Part shown: positions 6,302 to 14,215 of the stretch, piece after piece
Numbering within the stretch: position 1 is the stretch's first letter
How the letters are laid out: each line of letters opens with the position of its first letter
Virus record (IMG/VR): IMGVR_UViG_3300028372_000046
Location: 1 to 23,937 of that record
Origin: a virus
DNA: 23,937 nucleotides
Reading direction: 5' to 3' (one strand)
Translations under genes and position numbers: made by a program
The notes under the pieces: model-generated
Databases searched by the model: none
What the model was told of the DNA's origin: nothing
The model's input: only the letters and a program-made list of their open reading frames with translations

Positions 6302-7015
6302 GTGAGTGAATCCGAACTACCCGATAAAGAGAAAGACCGTCCCCGATTCCGGAAAAAAGACACCCGTGTACAAGTCGCACTTGCGAAATTCCATGGGATG
6401 GGCGACGATGATCCGTGGACCGTCGAAGAAATCGCTGACTACCTGAATGTCAACGTTTCGACTGTCAGCGAATACATCAACAACACCGAGATCGGTGAAG
6501 AAGTAGAATCCCAACTGGCTGAAGCTCAAGCCAGAACCCGGATGAAGCTCGGTATGAAGCTCCTTGATCGGCTTGACAATCTTGAGCGTATGATGAGCCT
6601 CAAGGAAGAAGAAAAGCGTCCTGCGGTTGTCTCACACCGTTATGAGAACGTCAGAGGGAAGGTCACGATGAACCGCGAAGGGATGACCATCGATGACGAA
6701 AAAGAAGTCGGATTCACTGTTCCGGTCCCTGATAAGTTCAAGGAGGTTCCGAAGGTCGATAATGACATGAAGACGCTCATGAACGAATGGCGTCAGACTG
6801 TCGAACAGGTCGAAGATCTACTCGGACTCGAAGAACCCGACAAAATCGAATCCGAAGTCAACGAGACCCGAACCGAGATCAAACTATGGGGTGGGATGGA
6901 AGATGCAAACTTCCCCGAACAGGAACAGCGCGAAGATGCTCCGGTTGTCGAATTAGAGGAAAACGAAGACGAAATCCTCGTTGAATCAAAAGAGTCCGAC
7001 GACAAAGACAACTGA
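6302..7015 (+). CDS. Terminase small subunit (TerS)
   Basis: The protein has 237 residues and a GTG start; no ATG is available in frame at the N-terminus. After a basic N-terminal segment (KEKDRPRFRKKDTRVQVALA), residues 38-62 form a helix-turn-helix (WTVEEIADYLNVNVSTVSEY). A long helical region suited to oligomerisation and an acidic C-terminus follow. TerS recognises viral DNA, forms a ring and regulates TerL. The identification rests on the HTH-plus-coiled architecture and the position just before TerL; sequence similarity among TerS proteins is low. Its stop codon lies inside a perfect inverted repeat (7014-7031). Confidence 0.65.
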   Translation: MSESELPDKEKDRPRFRKKDTRVQVALAKFHGMGDDDPWTVEEIADYLNVNVSTVSEYINNTEIGEEVESQLAEAQARTRMKLGMKLLDRLDNLERMMSLKEEEKRPAVVSHRYENVRGKVTMNREGMTIDDEKEVGFTVPVPDKFKEVPKVDNDMKTLMNEWRQTVEQVEDLLGLEEPDKIESEVNETRTEIKLWGGMEDANFPEQEQREDAPVVELEENEDEILVESKESDDKDN

Positions 7016-7075
7016 TTATAGTTCTATAATCTTATTAAGCTTTTAGGCAAAAGTAATAAGCTATAGCACCTAAAA
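7014..7075. repeat. Three inverted repeats, two interlocked as in an H-type pseudoknot
   Basis: GATTATA/TATAATC (7014-7020 with 7025-7031, 4-nt spacer) begins within the TerS stop codon. CTTATTA (7031-7037) pairs with TAATAAG (7054-7060), and TTTTAGG (7041-7047), inside that loop, pairs with CCTAAAA (7069-7075). All are perfect 7-bp arms. The order a-b-a'-b' fits a pseudoknot in RNA or overlapping operators in DNA. The region lies between TerS and TerL, where packaging sites are often found. Confidence 0.5.
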
Positions 7076-7094
7076 CACTATAATAGCCATATCA

Positions 7095-7205
7095 ATGAGA
7101 GCGCCAAATTCGGCAGAAGAGAACTTTTGTCCAACGTGTGACAGAGAGTTTTCTGGTGAAGTTAGAATTCCTGTAATGGAGGTGATTCAAAATCTCTCCA
7201 TCTGA
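7095..7205 (+). CDS. 36-residue CxxC ORF, possibly the 5' exon-like start of TerL
   Basis: The ORF starts ATGAGA downstream of an AT-rich promoter region (AGCTATAGC near 7063) and contains FCPTCDREFSGEV, a half zinc-finger. A 9-base perfect Shine-Dalgarno match (GGAGGTGAT, 7178-7186) lies near its end. The terminase reading frame is open, but without a start codon, from 7186, so the two frames overlap by about 17 nt. Deleting one base in the AAAA run at 7188-7191 would fuse this ORF to TerL. It is therefore either a separate small protein, or the true TerL N-terminus reached by frameshift or interrupted by an indel. Confidence 0.4.
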   Translation: MRAPNSAEENFCPTCDREFSGEVRIPVMEVIQNLSI

Positions 7206-7263
7206 TGATACGGGTAACTTAGAGGAACGTTCATTCGAACCGTTACCCAAACAGAAGGAATTT

Positions 7264-8682
7264 ATGATGAGTACTTCTGATCAAGTGTTGCTTTCAGGCT
7301 CCTTCGGTGCTGGTAAGTCACGGGTAGGCAACGAAAAAGGATATCTCATGAACATGATGTACCCCGGCAACCGGGGTCTCATCGTTCGTAAACACTTCTC
7401 TGACGTGTATTCGTCTACGATCAAGCAGACGCTTCTTGAAGAAGTGATTCCGGATTCTCACATCCACAATCACAACAAGGGGGAACACGTCATCGAACAC
7501 TACACGGGTTCATACGACGATAACGGCAAACCGATTCTCTCTGAAATCCACTATCACGGCCTTGACTCCGGACAGTCAACGTCAGACGACGACTTGCCTC
7601 GTAAGATCGGGTCACACTCGTATGGCTGGATCTTCGTGGATGAGGGAACCGAACTGTCCAAAGGTGAATGGAACCAGCTTCAGGGGCGTCTCCGATACAA
7701 GGGAACGCGGCAAGGTGGCACGTTCTACACTGTCCCCTTCCAGCAGATCTTCACGGCGACCAACCCTGCATCCCCGCAACACTGGATGTACAAGCTGTTC
7801 TTCAACGCGGATAATCAGCAGGACGCTCATGCGATTCGCATGAATGTCAAAGACAACCCATACGTTCCGAAGTCCTACGTCGAACGGATGGAGAAGAACC
7901 TGTCGGGGATGTACTACGAACGGTACTTCCTCGGCAAATGGGTTGGTGCAGAAGGTATCATTTACAGTGAGTACACTGAAGATGACCACCTGATTACGGC
8001 TGATTACCTTGCAAACCCTGATACCCCTCTCGGCACGTGGGATATCAAGCGAACAGAAGAATGGGATTACGATAACGAACCCGACTCTGTTTGGATTGAT
8101 CCACCGGAGGGCTGGCGTGTCTACCGCTCTATCGACTTTGGGTATAACAATCCCTTTGTCTGTCAGTGGTGGGCTTTGTCACCGGATGACGAACTGGTGC
8201 TGTTCCGTGAACTGTACCAGTCCGAACTACTTGTCGAAGATGCAGGTCGGCGGATCGAGGAGCTAACCAACGACGACTGGCACCTCGAAAACACGTTTGC
8301 AGACCACGACGCCGAAGGTAACGAGAACCTGAAGCGAAGAGGCGTCCACACTGCCAACGCGAAAAAAGACGTAAACGCTGGTATTCAATCGGTGAAGAAT
8401 CGACTCCGGAAAGACGACCGTGGGCGGCCCCGGCTGTATATCATGGTCGGATCTCGCGTGCATAAACCAGATAACAGACTCGTTCTGGATGACAGCCCGA
8501 CGAAAACTGTTGATGAAATTCCCTCTTACGTATGGAAGAACGACGACGAAGAGGTTCCCCGTAAGGCAGATGACCACGGCCTTGACGCCTTGCGATATCT
8601 GACATACTCTCTGGATAATGGGCCGAATATCACACTCGATGAAATGAAATCACTCGAAGAAACTGTCAACAGTGCATGGTAA
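7264..8682 (+). CDS. Terminase large subunit (ATPase-nuclease packaging motor)
   Basis: There are 472 residues from the first in-frame ATG. The ATPase domain shows Walker A GSFGAGKS (12-19), Walker B WIFVDE (122-127) and the coupling motif FTATNP (163-168). The nuclease domain shows the acidic triad region: D291 in SIDFGYNNPF, D347 in TFADHDAEG, and D436/D437/D441 in ADDHGLDALRY. TerL pumps DNA into the prohead using ATP and cuts concatemers, docked on the portal. Walker A is unusually close to the N-terminus. The preceding codons, in the same frame but lacking a start, encode FEPLPKQKEF, a stretch expected in terminases, so the true protein probably starts earlier. The portal gene follows after 4 nt. 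Confidence 0.92.
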   Translation: MMSTSDQVLLSGSFGAGKSRVGNEKGYLMNMMYPGNRGLIVRKHFSDVYSSTIKQTLLEEVIPDSHIHNHNKGEHVIEHYTGSYDDNGKPILSEIHYHGLDSGQSTSDDDLPRKIGSHSYGWIFVDEGTELSKGEWNQLQGRLRYKGTRQGGTFYTVPFQQIFTATNPASPQHWMYKLFFNADNQQDAHAIRMNVKDNPYVPKSYVERMEKNLSGMYYERYFLGKWVGAEGIIYSEYTEDDHLITADYLANPDTPLGTWDIKRTEEWDYDNEPDSVWIDPPEGWRVYRSIDFGYNNPFVCQWWALSPDDELVLFRELYQSELLVEDAGRRIEELTNDDWHLENTFADHDAEGNENLKRRGVHTANAKKDVNAGIQSVKNRLRKDDRGRPRLYIMVGSRVHKPDNRLVLDDSPTKTVDEIPSYVWKNDDEEVPRKADDHGLDALRYLTYSLDNGPNITLDEMKSLEETVNSAW

Positions 8683-8686
8683 ATAA

Positions 8687-10765
8687 ATGGTAAATCTCAA
8701 ATCACCCGTCAGAAAAGCAAAGCAGTCATTCGAAAATGGCGTTGTAAGAGTACTTCAAAAGTTCGGCTATCCTTCTGCGGCTGGCGGTATGGGTGGGCAT
8801 AGTTCCGCACCAGAACCCCCTTACGAGCGTAGTATCTCCCCGAAGTGGATCTACGAAATGCGACAGAAGCAGGCTCTTGTAAACAACGCAATCGAAGAGA
8901 AGGTCAATCAGACCTTCCGCCGTGGCTTCGCAGAGTGGGAAAAAGAGTACGTTGCCAAATGCAACGAGTGCCATGAGGAATTCGATACCTACGAACCATT
9001 CCGACAGCAACTCGGTGAAGCCGGGGATGATCTCGAAGAAGAGGATTTCGATTTCGACAAGAAACGAGTGTGTCCGGAGTGCGACGAAATGTGTGAATTC
9101 GATGCACCCGACGCACTCGAAAAGAAACGCGCTCAGAAATTCGTCGATGAGATCAACGAGCGAGGGCGTGCTGATCAGTTCCTTGACGGGGATGAACAGA
9201 ATTCGGTGGGTCAGACGTTCCTCGAAGTGTGTAAGGAAGTCGCATGGGATATTCAGTCCTTCGATGACGGCTGGATGATCTTCGAACGTGACTACATTCT
9301 GAACAACCACGGCGAGATCATCGATTGGGATTTGACCGGTGTCAGTCGCGCTCCCCCTGAACTAATGCGGTACTCGGTTGATCAGGAGGGCAACATGGGT
9401 GAGAAGTGGTGGATCTGTCCGGCGTGTAGAGCGACCGATGAACACTACCACCCACAGCAAGATGGCCAAAAGTGCGATAGCTGTGGGAATCAGACCTACC
9501 GTGCATACGCGGAACAAGTCGAAGCTCCGGGTGGAGATGCTGAAGAATTCTTCATCCGTGGGGAATTCACACACGCCAGCGAATACGAACCATCGAAGTT
9601 CTACGGCCTTAGTCCGATCATCACGCTGTGGGAAGAGTGTCGGACTCTTGAACAGATGGACAAGTGGTATCAGACAGCCTACGAACAACGCCGCGCTCCA
9701 CGTGGAGCTATGATCATCCGATCTACCAACGCGGAATCGGTTCGATCATGGAACACCGGCCAGTTCGAGAAGCTGAAGGATGACCCACACCACATCCCGA
9801 CGTTCATTGATGATACCGAAGGCTCTGGCCAGCCGTTGACGTGGCAACCGCTACTCGAAGATCCAGCGCAGATGCAACATATGCAGATGCGAGAGTGGTT
9901 CCTTGACCGTATCTCGGCTAAGTACGGTGTAACCTCTGTCTTCCAGAAAGCGTCCCCACAGAATTCGGGGCTTTCACAGTCGATGGAGATTATCGTTTCC
10001 AATCGCTCTGCACATCGACTAAAGACTGTCTTCGAAGACTCGTTCATCCCGGCTATGTTGAGCCAGCTTCAGGTCGAAGGATGGGACTTGTCCATTGCCG
10101 AGATCGAAGAGGAAGACGAAAACGCCGAAGCAGAACGAATCGGCAAGGAGCTTAAAAACGCTCAACTCGCCCAACAGGTTGGTGCAGATGTTGAGTGGAC
10201 TACTGCCAATGACGCCGATATCAAAGCCGGTATCCTCGAATCACCTGAACAAGAGGGCGGTATGATGGGTGGCATGGGTGGTATGGGTGGCGAACCAGAG
10301 GGCGGTGATGGGGGTGGCAGTCCGTTCGATGAAGTCATGGCGGGACAGACCGGGCCTGAAGGTGGACGGCCACCAGAGGCCAACACGGTCGGTGGAGAGC
10401 CAGCCAGCCCTGATGAACCGACACAGGGCAATGAAATCGCATACTCCGATGGCGCAGGTACACATAACGCTACCTATGGTGGCGCACGTGGTGGAGTCAT
10501 CAACATCTTCGATCATATCCAGTCCCAAATGAATGATGGGAACGCGGATATGCAGAAGCGGCTTCTGAGTCAAGCGAAGGTCGCCTACGACTCGAACTTC
10601 GAACACTTAGGAATGAACGGTGACACCATCGAAGAGTACGCCAAAGACGATGGCAAATCGTTCTCTGATCTCTGTGAAGACCACTACGGAAAGTGGCTCA
10701 AAACGAATCAGGGACGTGGCTCTACGGAATATCTCTATGAGTTGATGGGTGGCAACCCTCAATGA
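8687..10765 (+). CDS. Portal protein with zinc-ribbon-like insertions
   Basis: The protein has 692 residues. The core (about 300-515) resembles tailed-virus portals: EYEPSKFYGLSPIITLWEEC, a clip/stem-like helical stretch around 320-345, and AKYGVTSVFQKASPQNSGLS with SQSMEIIVSNRSAHRLKTVF at 431-450. Portals form the dodecameric DNA channel where TerL docks. Unusually, two Cys pairs occur at C92/C95 and C129/C132, and another set at C244/C247 and C263/C266, suggesting two zinc ribbons inserted in the N-terminal half. A Gly/Met-rich segment (about 523-545) and a helical tail (605-690) follow. The start is fixed by close spacing to TerL, and the stop overlaps the next gene (ATGA at 10762). Confidence 0.82.
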   Translation: MVNLKSPVRKAKQSFENGVVRVLQKFGYPSAAGGMGGHSSAPEPPYERSISPKWIYEMRQKQALVNNAIEEKVNQTFRRGFAEWEKEYVAKCNECHEEFDTYEPFRQQLGEAGDDLEEEDFDFDKKRVCPECDEMCEFDAPDALEKKRAQKFVDEINERGRADQFLDGDEQNSVGQTFLEVCKEVAWDIQSFDDGWMIFERDYILNNHGEIIDWDLTGVSRAPPELMRYSVDQEGNMGEKWWICPACRATDEHYHPQQDGQKCDSCGNQTYRAYAEQVEAPGGDAEEFFIRGEFTHASEYEPSKFYGLSPIITLWEECRTLEQMDKWYQTAYEQRRAPRGAMIIRSTNAESVRSWNTGQFEKLKDDPHHIPTFIDDTEGSGQPLTWQPLLEDPAQMQHMQMREWFLDRISAKYGVTSVFQKASPQNSGLSQSMEIIVSNRSAHRLKTVFEDSFIPAMLSQLQVEGWDLSIAEIEEEDENAEAERIGKELKNAQLAQQVGADVEWTTANDADIKAGILESPEQEGGMMGGMGGMGGEPEGGDGGGSPFDEVMAGQTGPEGGRPPEANTVGGEPASPDEPTQGNEIAYSDGAGTHNATYGGARGGVINIFDHIQSQMNDGNADMQKRLLSQAKVAYDSNFEHLGMNGDTIEEYAKDDGKSFSDLCEDHYGKWLKTNQGRGSTEYLYELMGGNPQ

Positions 10766-12552
10766 GTGATATGGATATCGGGCGGTTCGCCGCACTTGCA
10801 AGCGAAACTCCGGACCCAACAGTGGAGACAGTTGAGGGAGATCAATACAAAATCGTAGATACCCCTAATACAGATACCAACAAAGGTAATACAGATACCA
10901 ACAAAGGTAAAATCGAAATGAAAGAAGAACTACTGAACGAGGTTGTCGGTGTTGCAAAGAAGTTCGCCAAAGAACGGACTTATATCAGAGATCCTTCGGA
11001 AGCTCCCGAAGGTGCTGATGTAGAGGAAGGGCCACAAGGAGGGTATTACTACGAAGAAGCGATTTCTCCGGATGACGGAAGTAGCCCGAATTCAGAAGAC
11101 GGTGAGACCGAAGGCGAACGTCTCCAAACTGCACTAAACGAGCAAGGTGTCAGTGAAGAAGATCAGCAGCAGCTACTCGAAGAGTTGCAAGAAGTTGCAG
11201 ATGAAGGGTTCGACCCGACTTCGATTCTCCAACCACTCCTACAGATGGGATACGACTACGAAACCGCGAATTCGGTTACGGAGGTAGTCTTCGGAAAGGA
11301 TTTTAGCAAGCGGACCTACGTGAGTAACCCATCGGATGCACCACCCGGTGTCGATCTCCACGAAGGTCCGCAAGGTGGAACCTACTACGAGGAAGAAGGT
11401 AGTAATAGCCCATCCGAAGACTCCCGTGAAGAGGGGAGACCGCAGGAAGAAAAACCGGAAGAAGAAGCTGAATCCAACGGGCGTGAAGAGAACCGAGAAG
11501 TCAAAATCGCAGAGCCGGAAGACTTCGCCAGCACTGTTTCAAACTTCATCGAAGAAGAGCCTGAAATGGGCGCGTTTCTCACTGCACACACTCCCGAAGA
11601 ACTGGAAGACCATACGCTCATCACCACGGATGGAGGTGGCGCGGGGGTCTCTGTGAGTCCCGATGGGGATATTCAGAACTTGTTCAACCACACCGGTCCC
11701 AAAGGAATCGGTGAAGAACTGTTGGACAAGGCTATCGCAGAAGGCGGGCGCACGTTGGACTGTTACAACGGCTACCTTCGAAAGCTGTACAAAGACCACG
11801 GATTCAAGGAGGGTGGACGGATGGAATTCAACCCCGATTACGCACCGGATGGGTGGGATTTCGAAAAGTACGAGACGCCAGACGTAGTGTTTATGTACTA
11901 CGACCCTGAAGAAGAATACACAGTTTCAGACCAATATTATGAGCCAGACCAATGGGGAGACGCCAAAGAGGACGCCAGAGGAAGAGCAGATTTTGGACGA
12001 AATGAAGGAGGAAGAGAGCGAGGAATGGGTGGAGGCGAACGCGGCGATGATTCTAAATCAAGCTCGTCTCGTAGGCGATTTGTAGCCGGAGACGAGATCA
12101 AAGAGAAAATCGCCAACTCGGTCACGGTCTCTTCACTGACTACTAAACAAGAAGACTGGTTAGACTCTTACGCCGCTGAATTCCCACTCTACAAGTCCGA
12201 CTGGCAAGATGATACCCCTGATCGAATTTCGGTTAAATGGGGCGGAATCCCGGTTGGCTTTGCCGAGATCCGAGACGAAGATCTCTTCACGGGGTACAAC
12301 GGGAAAAACCAGCTACTCGAACGCCTCCTTCGGGCCATGTCTACGCGGAAGTGGGCCGAAGATGAAGGCAACGAATACGACTCCGGCATTCTCTCTATCG
12401 AAGAACACGCCGAGATCGGATCCGAAGAGCGAATGGAAGAGCTTGTGTTGGTGCTGGCAGATCTACCGGGTGTGACCGTCGAACGCGGGGTTCCATCCGA
12501 GAAGTCGAAAATCATGCTTGACACCCAACAATTACTCCAACGACACCAGTAA
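10762..12552 (+). CDS. Modular virion-associated protein with GNAT-like acetyltransferase domain
   Basis: The protein has 596 residues and overlaps the portal stop by ATGA. Layout: a short N-terminal region with a 7-residue tandem repeat (NTDTNKG twice, 36-49); a helix; shared module 1 (73-98, PSEAPEG then EGPQGGYYYEE); a helical segment with a UBA-like look (SILQPLLQMGYDYETANSVT, 154-173); shared module 2 (185-211, EGPQGGTYYE); an acidic linker; a GNAT-like domain (about 249-380) with AGVSVSPDGDIQNLFNHTG, GIGEELLDKAI, TLDCYNGYLRKLYKDHGF and PDVVFMYY; a Gly/Arg-rich linker; and an unassigned C-terminal domain (440-596). GNAT enzymes transfer acetyl groups from acetyl-CoA. Position beside the portal suggests a structural or packaged protein. 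The target is unknown. Confidence 0.65.
   Translation: MSDMDIGRFAALASETPDPTVETVEGDQYKIVDTPNTDTNKGNTDTNKGKIEMKEELLNEVVGVAKKFAKERTYIRDPSEAPEGADVEEGPQGGYYYEEAISPDDGSSPNSEDGETEGERLQTALNEQGVSEEDQQQLLEELQEVADEGFDPTSILQPLLQMGYDYETANSVTEVVFGKDFSKRTYVSNPSDAPPGVDLHEGPQGGTYYEEEGSNSPSEDSREEGRPQEEKPEEEAESNGREENREVKIAEPEDFASTVSNFIEEEPEMGAFLTAHTPEELEDHTLITTDGGGAGVSVSPDGDIQNLFNHTGPKGIGEELLDKAIAEGGRTLDCYNGYLRKLYKDHGFKEGGRMEFNPDYAPDGWDFEKYETPDVVFMYYDPEEEYTVSDQYYEPDQWGDAKEDARGRADFGRNEGGRERGMGGGERGDDSKSSSSRRRFVAGDEIKEKIANSVTVSSLTTKQEDWLDSYAAEFPLYKSDWQDDTPDRISVKWGGIPVGFAEIRDEDLFTGYNGKNQLLERLLRAMSTRKWAEDEGNEYDSGILSIEEHAEIGSEERMEELVLVLADLPGVTVERGVPSEKSKIMLDTQQLLQRHQ
10867..10908 (+). repeat. Perfect 21-bp tandem duplication, in frame
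   Basis: Two identical 21-bp units (10867-10887 and 10888-10908) encode NTDTNKG twice. They lie next to GATACCCCTAAT at 10858. The exact identity indicates recent slippage or strong constraint. Confidence 0.9.
10978..11055 (+). repeat. Shared EGPQGG module, copy 1 (GNAT-like protein)
   Basis: Residues 73-98 read TYIRDPSEAPEGADVEEGPQ followed by GGYYYEE. This is the long subtype of the module that recurs in six neighbouring proteins. Bases 11029-11058 match 18588-18617 at 29 of 30 positions. Confidence 0.8.
11314..11394 (+). repeat. Shared EGPQGG module, copy 2 (GNAT-like protein)
   Basis: Residues 185-211 read RTYVSNPSDAPPGVDLHEGP followed by QGGTYYEE. Long subtype. Confidence 0.8.
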
Positions 12553-12553
12553 T

Positions 12554-14215
12554 ATGGATATCAAAGAGAGTATTGCGAAGGCTGCTTCTGAAGTCATCAA
12601 AGAATGGATTCCTTACGAGGGGCCGCAGGGTGGGCAAGGATGGCAACACTCGGAAAGCGATGAAGTCGTTTATCAGGAAGAGAAACCGGGTACAGGTGAG
12701 AGTGGCGAAGAATCCAGTGATACGGATATTGCGCTCACTGCTGGCGACCCCCGTGTACGTGTAGACACCCCCGAAGAAGCTGTTCAAGCTCTCGCAGACT
12801 TCGATGAGAGTGATTATAAATACGACTATTGGGAAGGAGATGGAGAGGTTTCAGTCGGTTCTATCGTTGAAATCCCGACTGACGTATTCCAACTACAGGG
12901 AGATGGTGACACCGCTATCGTTGTCGAAGCTGATAAAGAGTCCGGTGGATATCGGGTTATGACAGAAGACGGTGTTGGCTACGAATTCACCCCGGAGGTT
13001 ATGGGATTCGATGAGACTGGCGAAGGCGAAACGTCTATGCTCGGTGTATGGGATGACCCCGCCAATCAAGTAGCAACTGGTGAGAGTGAGTGGAGCGACT
13101 TTTCGGATGACGCTATTCCCAACGAAGTCAAAGAAGCGTTGGGTGAAACAGAATCCGAGGAAACGGAGGAAGAACCCGAAGAATCGCAAGGAGATCCTGA
13201 TTGGTTCGAGTCTATTGATTTCGAATCCTATTCGAGTGATAACGGTCTGTTCTCCGGTGGGAAATATTCGTTCCGGGGTGAGGTAATCACGCTGGATGAA
13301 GCGGGGGAAGCCCGTGGTGTTCAGTACTTCGATTCCGAAGGAGTCCATAACACGTTTGCCGAGATTGATGGAGTCGCCACAACTGTCTCGGAACAGTCAT
13401 CGGTTGATACAGGTACTATCCGCAATATCCATTTCTCGGAAGATACAGATATGGAAGACGGGTGGTATCGAATCGGTGATGATACCCGTGTTGAAGACGG
13501 TGGTGACTCGATTTTCGTAGAGTTTGAGGATCAGAACGGCAATATCACGGAAATCGATGCTGTCGAAGTCGAACGGGAACAGTTGATTGATCGTAAACAC
13601 ATCCCTGCTGAAATCGGGGATGCGACCCCGTCGATGGAAAAGCCGTGGGAGAACTACGAGCGTGAGTATCCAGAGAAGCCGGATCTCCCGGATCATCTCA
13701 ATACGGGTAATATCACTGAAGAAAACGGATACACCGCAGAATCGATCAAGTCGATCAACAGTGGGTTGGGGCGTGTTGCCGATCTCGGCCTTGACAGGCA
13801 GATTTCGAGTATAGAGGTGCTGGATGAAGAGGGGACGTTGGGGCGATTCGACCCGAACACAGATCAGGTTCTCCTGAACCCCCGGCAGATGAATCAAGAG
13901 CAACTGGATGATCTTTCGGAAAACTTCTCTGTAGGTGAGACAGTTGAAGATCTCGTTGTTCACGAAGCCATGCACGCGGCACACGTAGAAGCACTACTCG
14001 AAGATGGATGGTCGGCCGATGAAATATTCGATGAACTGCTAAACAAGCCGCTGAACGAATCCGAGAAGGAGATCATGGAGCGGGATGTGTCTACCTACGG
14101 CGCAAGTAACGCACTCGAAGTTGTCGCTGAAGTGGGATTAGCAATCACTATGGGGAAAGAGGTATCAGATGAAGCATTGTTTATCTACGAAAAGTATGGA
14201 GGGCCTGAACTATGA
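12554..14215 (+). CDS. Modular protein with C-terminal HEAMH zinc metallopeptidase domain
   Basis: I chose the ATG at 12554, two bases after the previous stop, over an upstream ATG at 12518, because it gives MDIKESIAKAASEVIKEW, like the N-terminus of its neighbour. That gives 553 residues. The shared module in its short subtype is at 17-42 (WIPYEGPQGGQGWQ...VVYQEE). Two or three beta-rich segments and acidic linkers follow. The C-terminal ~170 residues look like a gluzincin: VVHEAMHAAHVEAL with HEAMH at 470-474, and a downstream NALEVVAEVGLAI helix offering E522 or E526 as third zinc ligand. Possible roles are head maturation or cleavage of a host protein. The stop overlaps the next ATG. Confidence 0.65.
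   Translation: MDIKESIAKAASEVIKEWIPYEGPQGGQGWQHSESDEVVYQEEKPGTGESGEESSDTDIALTAGDPRVRVDTPEEAVQALADFDESDYKYDYWEGDGEVSVGSIVEIPTDVFQLQGDGDTAIVVEADKESGGYRVMTEDGVGYEFTPEVMGFDETGEGETSMLGVWDDPANQVATGESEWSDFSDDAIPNEVKEALGETESEETEEEPEESQGDPDWFESIDFESYSSDNGLFSGGKYSFRGEVITLDEAGEARGVQYFDSEGVHNTFAEIDGVATTVSEQSSVDTGTIRNIHFSEDTDMEDGWYRIGDDTRVEDGGDSIFVEFEDQNGNITEIDAVEVEREQLIDRKHIPAEIGDATPSMEKPWENYEREYPEKPDLPDHLNTGNITEENGYTAESIKSINSGLGRVADLGLDRQISSIEVLDEEGTLGRFDPNTDQVLLNPRQMNQEQLDDLSENFSVGETVEDLVVHEAMHAAHVEALLEDGWSADEIFDELLNKPLNESEKEIMERDVSTYGASNALEVVAEVGLAITMGKEVSDEALFIYEKYGGPEL
12602..12679 (+). repeat. Shared module, copy 3, short subtype (zincin protein)
   Basis: Residues 17-42 carry EWIPYEGPQGGQGWQ and then EVVYQE. 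This is the tryptophan-containing short subtype, placed near the N-terminus. Confidence 0.7.

Noticed and set aside
7178-7205. prfB-type +1 frameshift at the UGA before TerL
   Set aside because: The SD-like sequence is about 16 nt from the UGA and the codon before it is AUC, which re-pairs poorly. This exact mechanism is unlikely, though other causes remain open.
12518-12553. Upstream start for the HEAMH zincin gene
   Set aside because: It adds 12 residues overlapping the preceding gene, whereas the ATG at 12554 gives an N-terminus (MDIKES) like the neighbouring modular proteins.
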